Part shown: piece by piece, positions 55,396 through 63,608 of the stretch
Layout of the letters: each line of letters opens with the position of its first letter
Position numbering within the stretch: position 1 is the stretch's first letter
DNA from: Flavobacteriales bacterium
GTDB lineage: Bacteria; Bacteroidota; Bacteroidia; Flavobacteriales_F; PHOS-HE28
Reading direction: 5' to 3'
NCBI GenBank assembly: GCA_016710685.1
Contig: JADJVC010000002.1
Location: forward strand, 744,001 to 808,000
Length of the DNA: 64,000 bases
Program-made: the position numbers and the translations under genes
The notes under the pieces: model-generated
What the model was told of the DNA's origin: nothing
The model's database searches: none
What the model saw: the letters and a program-made list of their open reading frames with translations, nothing else

Positions 55396-56531
55396 TATAC
55401 GTTTCTTGAACGGGTTTTCAAAGGTGCGTTCGCCCATGGCAAGGCCGAGCAATACCATGATGCAACCAGCGGCGAGGAAATACTGGAAGCGGTCTTCTTG
55501 CCCTGCGTATCGGAATGTGCCGAGCTCACTTTGGTCCATGGCGCGGAGTTTACCTAAAATGGCTGTAACGCCCGTTTCGCCGGAAGAAGCGTGGACGTAT
55601 TCGCCTTTACCGGCTTCTGCAATACGGTTCAACGTAGCTTCATCAAGTTTAGACATTACCGTTTGGCCTTCCTTGTCTTTTTTGAAGCCGACCACCGAGC
55701 CGTTCACGCGCACGGGTATAGGCGCTCCCTGTGCGGAGCCGAGTCCAATAGTGTAGACCAAAATGCCTGCTTTGGCTGCTTCTTTGGCGCCTTGTTCACC
55801 GTTATCCTCAAAGCTTTCGCCGTCGCTGATCACAATGATGGCCTTGCTTTTGCGGCATCCTCGCCGAAGCTGCGCGCAGCTTGTTCAATGGCTGCACCGA
55901 TCGCGGTTCCTTGGCGTTCCACCATGCCCGGGCCTAAGGTGCCGAGGAAGAGTTTCGCAGCGCTACGGTCCGCGGTAATGGGCATTTGGGTGTAGGCCTG
56001 CCCAGCGAATACCACAATGCCGAGCCGGTCGCCGCCCATGCGATCGATGAGTTGCGCCAGCGCGCGCTTGGCCACTTCCATGCGGTTGGGCTTGAGGTCT
56101 TCGGCCATCATGCTGTTGCTTACGTCCACCGCAACCACAACATCCACGCCTTTGGCTTTAATTTCTTCTACTCGGGTACCCATCTGCGGTCCAGCAAGCG
56201 CAATAATCGCCAAGCCCAATCCATGGCGCAGCAACAGGAAACGCGTCGTGGTGCGCCAAGACGAAACGCCGGGCACCATGCCGGGCAGCATACCGGCTTC
56301 GCCGAAGCGGTTCATGGCGCGGTTTTTTAGCCGCAGCCCGATCAAGTATGCCAGCACCAGCACCAGCCCTGCGAACGAGGCCCAAAGCATGTTCGGCTTC
56401 GCGAAACTGAACTGCGGCAACGCGGTCGGCGCATAAAGCAGGAATGCGATGCCGATGGCCCACGCGAGCACTTCCACGGCCAGCGCCACACTGGTGATCG
56501 GTGCATTGCGGTATGTGCCGGGCGAACTCAT
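55396..56531 (-). CDS. batB: BatB: von Willebrand factor A membrane protein, frameshifted, read in frame into batC
   Basis: Inner-membrane VWA protein. Start MSSPGTYRNAPITSVALAVE at 56531 (ATGA overlap with batA). N-terminal helices, the MIDAS motif VVAVDVSNSMMAED, RLGIVVFAGQAYTQMPIT and a C-terminal helix (YFLAAGCIMVLLGLAMGE). One A is missing at 55848-55851: adding it joins GEDAAK to SKAIIVISDGES. After KKRI the frame runs straight into the batC signal-like segment without a stop, so batB and batC are either fused or their boundary hides another indel. VWA proteins of this operon are thought to form a membrane complex with BatA and BatD. Confidence 0.82.
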
Positions 56532-57607
56532 GGCGTAGTGCGCAGCAAGGTGTTTCCGAGGAAAAGGCCCAGAAAAAGCAGCGAGCAACCAGCGATTAAA
56601 GGCAAGCGGTATTCTTCCGTGCGGGAGCTGTGTTCGGTCACCTTCACGCGGGTTTTTTCCAGCCGGTCGATCTCTTGATATATGCTTCGGAGTTTTTCTC
56701 GTCCGTTGCGCGGAAGTAGCGGCCACCGGTCATTTCAGCGGTTTTCTTCAGCATGTCCTCATCGATCTCCACCTTCACGTAGTCGTACTTGTACTGTCCG
56801 TTGGGATAGATCGCCACTGGCGAAAGTGCCTTGCCGTTGGTGCCCACGCCAATGGTGTACACGCGAATGCCAAGCTGCTGCGCGATCTGGGCGGCATCCA
56901 GCGGTTGTATGGTGCCGGCGTTGTTCATGCCATCTGTTAGCAGAATTACCACTTTGCTTTTGGACGTGCTTTCGCGCAATCTGTTGATGGCGGTTGCCAA
57001 GCCTATGCCCACAGCGGTACCGCCTTTGATCAAGCCAGCGCGGGCCTGCACGAAGAGTTCCTTCAGCACGTCGTGGTCGGTGGTGAGGGGGCATTGCGTA
57101 AACGCTTCACCTTCGTAGATAACCAGACCAATGCGGTCGTTCGGCCGGTTGTCTATGAAGTCCATGGCCACGTCCCGCGCGGCGTCCAGGCGGTCGGGCT
57201 TGAAGTCCTTGGCCAACATGCTGGCGCTATAGTCCATGGCGATGATGATGTCGATGCCTTCTTGTAACGTCCTGCCAGCTGTCCTTGCTTTGCGGACGCG
57301 CCATGGCCAGCAGCATCATTGCGGTGCCGAGCAGACCGAAGGCGAAGGGCAGGTGGCGCGCTCTGGCGATGAGGTCCACCGGTCCGTTTTCCAAGGCGGG
57401 AAAAGTGCTGAGGGTGGCGCTGGGCCTGCGTTTGTTCCGGCGGAAAACATACCAGGCCGCGAGCACCGGTATCGCAGCCAACGCCCACAAATAGTGCGGC
57501 GATGCGAGCTCGTAACGGTCCTTCAGCCACCAGCCTGCAGCGAATGCAGTGGCCAATACGGCCAGCAGCAGCACGAGCACGGGGATGAGGTCACGGTTGC
57601 GGCGCAT
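56528..57607 (-). CDS. batA: BatA: von Willebrand factor A membrane protein, two frameshifts
   Basis: Inner-membrane VWA protein starting MRRNRDLIPVLVLLLAVLAT. It has two N-terminal helices, PLENGPVDLIARARH-like basic loop, MIDAS motif IAMDYSASMLAKDFKP, RIGLVIYEGEAFTQCPLTTD and LLTDGMNNAG. Two slips break the frame. Near the AA at 57262-57263, removing one A joins SWQDVT to EGIDIIIAMD. At the A5 run 56693-56697, adding one A joins RATDEK to KLRSIYQEIDRLEKTRVKVT and the final helix LPLIAGCSLLFLGLFLG, with the stop overlapping the batB start. I believe the real gene is intact at about 360 residues. Confidence 0.85.
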
Positions 57608-57611
57608 CGGG

Positions 57612-58616
57612 TCAATGTTCCGCGGTTTGTTGCACGAACGCGATCGCGCTGGCGAGCATGTTATCGGTCTCGGGCAGTGCAGGTTTCCACTTGGCGAACT
57701 TGGCGAGATCCGCGAGTTGGAGCAGGTTTTGCAGTTCCGTGTGCTTGTCCTTGCTCAGCGCCGAAATGCGCAAAGCGGCCATCAGCTCGTCGGTGGTCTG
57801 TTCCAACGCTGGCACGCGGTACCGCTTTTCGATGTAGGCGCGCAAGATGTCCGCGAGTCCCGCGCAATGCTCTTTCACGAAGCCTTGCTCGCAGAGTTTT
57901 TTCCCGCGCAGTTCCTCCAATTCGCGCATCGCGATGATGTGCGCGGGCACCGGCGGTGGGGGCGGGGCGACCTCTTTTCCTTCGGCTTCCGGCGTTTGAA
58001 ATAGATCACCAACGCAACTATCGCGGCCAGCAACGCCAATCCGCCTGCTACCCACGGCCAATTGTCGCGTAGCCAATCCATGAAGCTGAACGGCACGGTG
58101 TAAATGCCCTTGATGGGCCGGATCGCCTTGGTGGTATCCACCGGCACGGTGTTCACCGTGAGCAGCAATGGATCGGTGACCAAAGTATCGCCGTTGGCGA
58201 TGAACCGGAAAGGCGGAATGGCCCAATAGCCGCTGTCCCACGAGGTGATGGTGAGCGTGCGTTGCTGGCGGAAGTGGTACGGATCGGCAGCTTTTTCTGG
58301 GAGGATGGTGTCCACATGGCTGTCGAGCAACACGGAAATTTTTCCAGTGAGCGTATCCGAAATGGCGGGCCAGTCGATGCTTGGTGGCGCCGCCTTGGTC
58401 CACGCGGTAATCCACGGAAAGCAGCAGATGTGCTTGTTCGCCAATGAGGATGGAAGTGGAGTCGAGCTGCGCAGAAACCTGGACGGGGTTCGCGGTTTGT
58501 GCCACTGCGGCCGGGGCAATGAGGCCCATTGCCGCACACAAAAAGACTGCAGAAAGCAATGGCATTTTCATCCGTTGCGTCACACCGACTGTATTCCGGT
58601 CCCGCCACATGCCCAT
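57612..58616 (-). CDS. Bat-operon membrane protein (DUF4381-like), two frameshifts
   Basis: Envelope protein between the DUF58 gene and batA. It has a signal peptide (MPLLSAVFLCAAMGLIAPAA), a periplasmic Ig-like part (VQVSAQLDSTSILIGEQAHL, then in another frame SIDWPAISDTLTGKISVLLD ... TITSWDSGYWAIPPFRFIAN), one helix (WVAGGLALLAAIVALVIYF) and a cytosolic tail (IIAMRELEELRGKKL ... YIEKRYRVPALEQTTDELMA). Frame changes lie around 58381-58400 and at the A4 run 57975-57978, where one extra A restores KPKEKEVAPPPP. Its start overlaps the DUF58 stop (TGATG). The family is a usual partner of Bat proteins. Confidence 0.78.
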   Translation of the reverse strand: MGMWRDRNTVGVTQRMKMPLLSAVFLCAAMGLIAPAAVAQTANPVQVSAQLDSTSILIGEQAHLLLSVDYRVDQGGATKHRLARHFGYAHWKNFRVARQPCGHHPPRKSCRSVPLPPATHAHHHLVGQRLLGHSAFPVHRQRRYFGHRSIAAHGEHRAGGYHQGDPAHQGHLHRAVQLHGLATRQLAVGSRRIGVAGRDSCVGDLFQTPEAEGKEVAPPPPPVPAHIIAMRELEELRGKKLCEQGFVKEHCAGLADILRAYIEKRYRVPALEQTTDELMAALRISALSKDKHTELQNLLQLADLAKFAKWKPALPETDNMLASAIAFVQQTAEH

Positions 58617-59455
58617 CAGTCGCGTTGCCTGAAAAGGTTCATCAACGGTTTCACGTAGCCCTCGCGGGTGCTGATCACCGCATGGTCCACACCGGCGCGT
58701 CGCAGTGCGTCGCGGGCGTGGGCTTGGCGGCGCAGGGCCTCGGCGCGGTAGTGCTCGCGTACGGCCTTGCTGCGTGTGTTCACCCAGCGCGTGCTGCCGG
58801 TCTCCGGATCGCGGAACTGGGCCAGACCCATGTTGGGCAGCTCCTGCTCGCGCGGGTCGGTGGTTCGCAACACCACTAAGTCGTGGCGGCGATTGGCGAT
58901 CTTCAGCGCATCCTCCCAGCCGTTGTCCAACAGGTCGCTGATGAGGAATGCGATGCTGCGTTTCTTGATCACGTTGTTCAAGTACTTCAGCGCAAGCGTG
59001 ATGTCGGTGCCCTTGCCTTTGGGCCGGTATTCCAGCAGTTCACGCACGATGCGGAGGATGTGGCCGCGTCCTTGTTTCGGCGGAATGAAAAGCTCCATCC
59101 GGTCGCTGAAAAGGATCAATCCCACCTTGTCATTGTTCTGGATGGCGCTGAAGGCGATGGTGGCGCAGGCTTCCGTGATCAGCTCGCGTTTCAGTTGGTT
59201 CACCGTTCCGAAATCGCCGCTGGCGCTCACGTCCGCCACCAACATCACAGTAAGCTCACGCTCCTCGTCAAACACTTTGATGAACGGGTGCCCCAACCGC
59301 GCAGTAACGTTCCAGTCGATCGCGCGCACCTCATCACCGGGCACATATTCGCGCACCTCGCTAAAGGCCATGCCGCGGCCCTTGAAGGCGCTGTGGTACT
59401 CACCGCTGAAGATGTGGTTGCTCAAGCCGCGTGTCTTCAGCTCGATCTTGCGCAC
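58616..59455 (-). CDS. DUF58 domain protein of the MoxR-Bat operon
   Basis: Soluble protein of 279 residues that normally works with the MoxR ATPase. The family core SGEYHSAFKGRGMAFSEVRE, YVPGDEVRAIDWNVTARLG and the VWA-like FDEERELTVMLVADVSASGD are intact, as is DLVVLRTTDPREQELP. The listed GTG start removes residues (TKDLIKK) that belong to the family, and no ATG/GTG/TTG is found in frame just upstream, so the true start is unclear. It lies 147 bp after moxR. Confidence 0.9.
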   Translation of the reverse strand: MRKIELKTRGLSNHIFSGEYHSAFKGRGMAFSEVREYVPGDEVRAIDWNVTARLGHPFIKVFDEERELTVMLVADVSASGDFGTVNQLKRELITEACATIAFSAIQNNDKVGLILFSDRMELFIPPKQGRGHILRIVRELLEYRPKGKGTDITLALKYLNNVIKKRSIAFLISDLLDNGWEDALKIANRRHDLVVLRTTDPREQELPNMGLAQFRDPETGSTRWVNTRSKAVREHYRAEALRRQAHARDALRRAGVDHAVISTREGYVKPLMNLFRQRD

Positions 59456-59524
59456 CTTCTTAATGAGGTCCTTGGTATGTTGGGTACTGTTGATCTGTGA
59501 CGCGTGTTTTATGTCCAGCTTCCC

Positions 59525-59552
59525 CTCAGGGTCTCGCGAAGCGGACCCTGAG
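59525..59552. repeat. Hairpin between moxR and the DUF58 gene
   Basis: CTCAGGGTC / GACCCTGAG, 9-bp perfect stem, no T tract. It could be an mRNA processing or stability element inside the operon. Confidence 0.5.
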
Positions 59553-59602
59553 CATAAGCCTACTATTGATCTGCGAAGGGCAATTCCACGAACAACTAAA
59601 CC

Positions 59603-60651
59603 TCAAGGCACCTCCACCGTATTGAGCACGCGGTCGATCACCTCCTTCACGTTGATATTCTCCGCTTCCGCTTCATAAGTAAGCCCGATGCGGTGCCGCA
59701 GCACGTCCGGGCACACGGCGCGGACATCCTCCGGGATCACGTATCCGCGGCGCTTGGTGAAGGCGTAGGCTTTGGCACCCAGGGCCATGTTGATGCTGGC
59801 GCGTGGCGAACCGCCGAAAGCGATCAACGAGCTGAGATCGTTCAATTTGTACTGGTCCGGCGTGCGCGTGGCACCGGTGATGTCCACGATGTACTGCTCG
59901 ATCTTCTCGTCCATGTACACCTCACGCACCAGCTTGCGTGCATTGACGATGTCGGTAGGCGAGATCACTTTTTGCACGTTGCTTTCGCGCACCACGCCCG
60001 TGTTCTGGCGGATGATCGCGCGCTCCTCCTCCTTGCGCGGGTAGTCCAGCACCACCTTCAGCATAAAGCGGTCCGTCTGTGCTTCCGGCAGGGGATACGT
60101 GCCTTCCTGCTCAATGGGGTTCATGGTGGCCAGGACGAGGAACGGCTCCGGCAATTTGAAGGTTTGCGTACCTATGGTGACCTGGCGTTCCTGCATGGCC
60201 TCCAGCAGTGCGCTCTGCACTTTGGCGGGTGCCCGGTTGATCTCGTCCGCAAGGATGAAATTGCTGAAGATCGGGCCTTTTTTCACGCTGAACTCCTCGC
60301 TGCGCGGGCTGTACACCATGGTGCCGATAAGGTCCGCAGGCAGCAGGTCCGGGGTGAATTGCACGCGGCTGAAGCCCACATGCACCACGTCGCTCAGCGT
60401 TTTGATGGCGAGTGTTTTGGCCAAGCCGGGCATGCCTTCCAGCAGGATGTGGCCATCGGCAAGCAGCGCCACCAAGAGCTTCTGCACCATGTCCTTCTGG
60501 CCAACGATCACTTGGCCATTTCCATTTCGATCAGGTCCACGAAGGAACTGGCCTGTTGGATGCGCTCGTTGAGGATGCGGATGCTGTCTGCGGAAGAACC
60601 AATGGGTTCCTGCGGAAGAGCAACGGGAGTTTCTTGAGGTGTTTGTTCCAT
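59603..60651 (-). CDS. moxR: MoxR family AAA+ ATPase, one frameshift near the start
   Basis: First gene of the bat operon; AAA+ chaperone-like ATPase of about 349 residues. The start is MEQTPQETPVALPQEPIG at 60651. Walker A is LLEGMPGLAKTLAIKTL, Walker B ILADEINRAPAK, sensor 1 VLATMNPIEQEGTYPLPEA, and the C-terminal lid ends VIDRVLNTVEVP. After MEMAK the written frame stops (60508); one more G near 60513 gives MAKVIVGQKDMVQKLLVALL and restores the protein. The gene reads toward the Bat genes, and its upstream region is where the integrated element begins. Confidence 0.9.
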
Positions 60652-60727
60652 GATATTGATCAGCTCCCAACACATTATTGGGTCTGCAAAATTCCGCGAT
60701 CGGCGCGGGCTGTGGCACGGTGGACGG

Positions 60728-60741
60728 TTAATGAACGTTAA
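60728..60741 (+). other. Left attachment-site repeat
   Basis: TTAATGAACGTTAA, identical to 63534-63547. It contains an ATG in frame with the integrase. Confidence 0.7.
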
Positions 60742-60925
60742 AACAAGTGTCCCAACGCGCAAAGCCACGAACCGCCACAAACCCGCAACAGTAAAGGCGT
60801 TGCAACAATCGGGCGCGCCACTACGTAAAAGGGAAAAGAAAGGTTACAACCCCGTTTTTGAGCCGGAAATTCCGCTAATGTTCCGCTCTGAAACGTCAAC
60901 CCCAAAACCCCTTTCCAATGAAGCT

Positions 60926-62104
60926 ATGCAAATATCCGTTCACCTATATCTCGAAAAGCCCAAAGCAAAAGAAAGCCGCGTCTATCTAAGGTTGCGCCAA
61001 AAAGGCAAGGGCAAAGCAAGGGCAAGATCCGTTCGTGTTGGCGTTGTGCCCAACCTCAAAGTCAACCCGAAGCATTGGAAACACGGTGGACTAACCGCCG
61101 CCGCAACCCATGAACAACAGGCACAAGTTGTAGCCGTTCAAAAGCGGATTGCAACCCTACAAGTTGACCTAAACGAAAGGCCAAGGCGCGTAGAAGCCTC
61201 AACGGTCAAAGCGTGGATATGGCCCACCGAAACGGACCAATGGGCGCGGCTATTTGCGGCCTCGGAAGCAATTGATGTACAAAGCACCAAAGATATGTAC
61301 GGCGTTGCCCTTCGACGTTTTAGGAAGCACTGCCAAGGCCACCAACCCAACGGTACTTTGTTCGCGCAATGGGCAAAGGCATTGACAAAAACAACACTCC
61401 TGCCAGCGTCTACAACGGCCTACGTTGCTGGGGTTAGATCCTTGTGTGATACGATTGGAATTACCTTACCAAAGCGCGTAGATCAAAAGAAAAAAATAGA
61501 AGCGAAATTGTACGCCTTGACCTTGGGGGAAATTCACGCCATTGCGTTGGTCCCATTAGAAGCCGGTAGCAAACTAGCCATAGTGCGGGATGCCTTTTTG
61601 TGCGCTTGCGCTTCCTCCCTTCGCCTTTCCGACTGGCACTATTTCAGAGTTGAACACTTAGGTAGGCAAGTGATCAACAAAAAGACAAAAAAGAAAACGC
61701 TATTGCCCGATACACCAACCCTTCACGAACTGATCAAACGCAACGGGGGGGCCATTGTATTGCCAGTTAGGGAGCCTAACCGATTGCTTCGCGCAGTAGC
61801 ACAGCAAGCCGCAAAGGTTTGCCCATCCCTAAACGTTGTGGTGGAATTCTATGGCAAGGAAGTCCCGAAGTGGTACGCGGTGACTTCGCATGTTGCCCGT
61901 CGCACCTTCGCCACCTTGGGGACCGCAGCAGGCATTCCCATTGCCTCATTACGTGCCTTGACCGGCCACAGTAGCGAAGCCCTGTTTGCGAACTACGTGA
62001 AAATAATTTCAAGCCAACAAGAAGCTCTAAACGACGCGAACCGGGCAAGCGCCGCAATTTTCACGTTACCATTGACCGGTAGCCCCCTCAAGGTTGCAAA
62101 GTGA
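60926..62104 (+). CDS. Tyrosine site-specific integrase
   Basis: Recombinase of 392 residues that would move the element. It has an N-terminal arm-binding-like part (MQISVHLYLEKPKAKESRVY), a SAM-like core-binding domain (about 100-200) and the catalytic domain with the full set: Arg233 (SSLRLSD), Lys in the KKTKKKT hairpin, His322 and Arg325 (TSHVARRTF), His348 (LTGHSSEALF) and Tyr357 (ANYVKI). The frame is open upstream to 60650 and through the left direct repeat. The MQIS start best fits the family, with ATGs at 60878 and 60731 (inside the repeat) as alternatives. It appears functional. Confidence 0.9.
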   Translation: MQISVHLYLEKPKAKESRVYLRLRQKGKGKARARSVRVGVVPNLKVNPKHWKHGGLTAAATHEQQAQVVAVQKRIATLQVDLNERPRRVEASTVKAWIWPTETDQWARLFAASEAIDVQSTKDMYGVALRRFRKHCQGHQPNGTLFAQWAKALTKTTLLPASTTAYVAGVRSLCDTIGITLPKRVDQKKKIEAKLYALTLGEIHAIALVPLEAGSKLAIVRDAFLCACASSLRLSDWHYFRVEHLGRQVINKKTKKKTLLPDTPTLHELIKRNGGAIVLPVREPNRLLRAVAQQAAKVCPSLNVVVEFYGKEVPKWYAVTSHVARRTFATLGTAAGIPIASLRALTGHSSEALFANYVKIISSQQEALNDANRASAAIFTLPLTGSPLKVAK

Positions 62105-62122
62105 AAATTTATTTTACGTGGC

Positions 62123-62147
62123 TAACTAATTGACACTCAGTTAGTTA
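62123..62147. repeat. Hairpin after the integrase
   Basis: TAACTAATTG-acact-CAGTTAGTTA, 10-bp stem with one mismatch, 19 bp after the integrase stop. The right arm CAGTTAGTTA recurs at 62971-62980. Perhaps a weak terminator or a protein-binding site. The rest of 62148-62319 shows only the motif ACCGGTAGAATTCC (62165-62178), whose AATTCC is mirrored by GGAATT. Confidence 0.55.
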
Positions 62148-62319
62148 CATTCCTTCCATCCGTTACCGGTAGAATTCCAGTTGGAATTTGCAACAAGTAG
62201 AACTATTTTATAGTGACTAAGGCGACCGTTTGCTTGGAAAAAAACAAGCATCCAGCCAGTAGTCTACGTGTGTCCTATCCCCATTTATTGCCTCTATTTT
62301 ATGCTAATCCTTATCCCCT

Positions 62320-62715
62320 ATGTTCTATTCTATCCAGCCTCAACAGGTGCAAGATTTATGCATTAAGTTCCCCGAAAAAGACTGTTACTTTCTAACTGCA
62401 AACCTCCAAACACGGGCGGGGGACACCTTTGAGCTAAGCCAAACAACAAACCGCATTATTAGAGCTTGGAATTACGATGCCCTGCTAGTTGTTGAGCATT
62501 ACCAATTCCACGGAAGGACGGCCATATTTGCGCCCCATGTTCACGCCATAATCCGTTGCGGTCCTAGCGATGCCCTGTCCATGGCTAAGGCCATAAGCGA
62601 TGCTAACGTGTGTTGTGACACGGATGTTAGAGGGGTGTATGATACCCGTGGCCTACTTCGCTATTTCGTAATGGACAGCAGCGCCCTTCACTTCTTGCAA
62701 AAGCGATACACGTAA
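62320..62715 (+). CDS. Small HUH/rolling-circle-Rep-like protein (tentative)
   Basis: A 131-residue ORF, MFYSIQPQQVQDLC onwards. Three pieces line up with rolling-circle initiators: motif I-like CYFLTANLQ (22-30), motif II-like APHVHAIIRC with His-hydrophobic-His at 73-75, and a Tyr in LLRYFVMDS (115). It is shorter than most Reps and lacks a clear YxxK Lys, so it could be a truncated initiator, a minimal one, or an unrelated protein with a chance HVH. It follows the integrase on the same strand inside the element; a strong terminator lies 150 bp downstream. Confidence 0.5.
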   Translation: MFYSIQPQQVQDLCIKFPEKDCYFLTANLQTRAGDTFELSQTTNRIIRAWNYDALLVVEHYQFHGRTAIFAPHVHAIIRCGPSDALSMAKAISDANVCCDTDVRGVYDTRGLLRYFVMDSSALHFLQKRYT

Positions 62716-62862
62716 CGATCGAAACGATCTTTTCAAAAGAGAAAAAAAGAAAAAACTACAACCCAAGCGAAGGTCTATCATGGGACATGGGACTTGTGTA
62801 GTTACCCTTATTTGTTTATATTTAGACTTGAACATTAAGTGCTGGGGAGCACGGATTAGTTA

Positions 62863-62890
62863 GGGGGGCCAAGTGCCCCCTTTTTCTTTT
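62863..62890 (+). terminator. Strong intrinsic terminator inside the element
   Basis: GGGGGC-caagt-GCCCCC followed by TTTTTCTTTT and a further T-rich run. It would end transcription from the Rep-like ORF. Confidence 0.85.
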
Positions 62891-63533
62891 TCTTTTTTTT
62901 ATTAAATTCATCTTCTTTCTCTCTCTTCCCTCAAACGGTTAGGTTCTCACAAGTTCAACCGCCTCAGCGTCAGTTAGTTATGTGGCTTGCTTATACACGC
63001 ACTATAATGTGTTTTGTGCCAAAAAAGAGGTGAAATAGACTACTTTTTGCCCTCATTATCAATCATAAAGTATTGAGGTTCAGTCTGTTAGTTTAAACTG
63101 ACCGGCTGTAATAGGTATAAACAAACGAAAAAGCGTTGAATTGAAGTACTTTTTCCCTTCGTTCATCCCGTGAATAATCGTTTACCGGTCAATTCCGTTA
63201 ACCCGAATTGCACAACTAACAACCGGTAGTAATTCCGTTATAGGTCTTATGCATAGGGCATTATGTTTCTTTTTCTTTTCTTAAAAAGACATTCTTATTC
63301 CTGTGCTGCCTTAAAAGCGCATGTATGGGCCAATCCCTTTCCCATGGCGGGAACGTGGCTTAGCGGTCAACTATGGCCCCTCCAATGGCGCTCTTTGCTT
63401 TGCCCCAGCATCAACCCACAAAGGGCAACCCAATTCCGCACTTTCACCCCTCAAAATTCCGTCTATATTCCGCTCCATATATTTGGACCTCTTGAAAGCC
63501 GCGCCATTGCTGGTTTTTTCAAAACCCCCCCGA
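62891..63533. other. AT-rich noncoding half of the element
   Basis: No convincing gene. It holds a CAGTTAGTTA copy (62971), an AGTTTAAACT palindrome (about 63091), two ACCGGT(n)AATTCCGTTA repeats (63184-63240) and three ATTCCG sites close to the right end (63432-63473). ORFs at 63263-63547 and 63321-63605 lack any family features. This is where an origin or the integrase arm sites would be expected. Confidence 0.5.
63181..63240. repeat. Iteron-like direct repeats ACCGGTnnAATTCCGTTA
   Basis: ACCGGTCAATTCCGTTA at 63184-63200 and ACCGGTAGTAATTCCGTTA at 63222-63240. A third related copy ACCGGTAGAATTCC lies at 62165-62178, and ACCGGTAG at 62075-62082. Confidence 0.6.
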
Positions 63534-63547
63534 TTAATGAACGTTAA
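63534..63547 (+). other. Right attachment-site repeat
   Basis: TTAATGAACGTTAA, identical to 60728-60741. Confidence 0.7.
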
Positions 63548-63608
63548 TCGCGCAGCCCAGCCCTACAGTAGCTGCACACCTATCTTCGACGCATTAAAAC
63601 GCTGAACC

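Larger units (their letters stand above)
60728..63547 (+). mobile_element. Compact integrated element bounded by 14-bp direct repeats
   Basis: TTAATGAACGTTAA occurs at 60728-60741 and 63534-63547, enclosing a tyrosine integrase, a small Rep-like ORF and an AT-rich noncoding part with repeated motifs. The element sits between two divergent housekeeping genes (moxR and a MazG-like gene). Its codon use (for example AAA-rich Lys) and its lower GC in 62.1-63.3 kb differ from the flanks. No cargo gene is recognised. It may be an integrative plasmid-like or satellite element, or a deletion derivative of a larger one. Confidence 0.7.

Noticed and set aside
63263..63605. Two overlapping 94-residue ORFs near the right end of the element
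   Set aside because: No domain, atypical composition, and one runs past the attachment site into the host spacer. Kept only as part of the in-frame observation.
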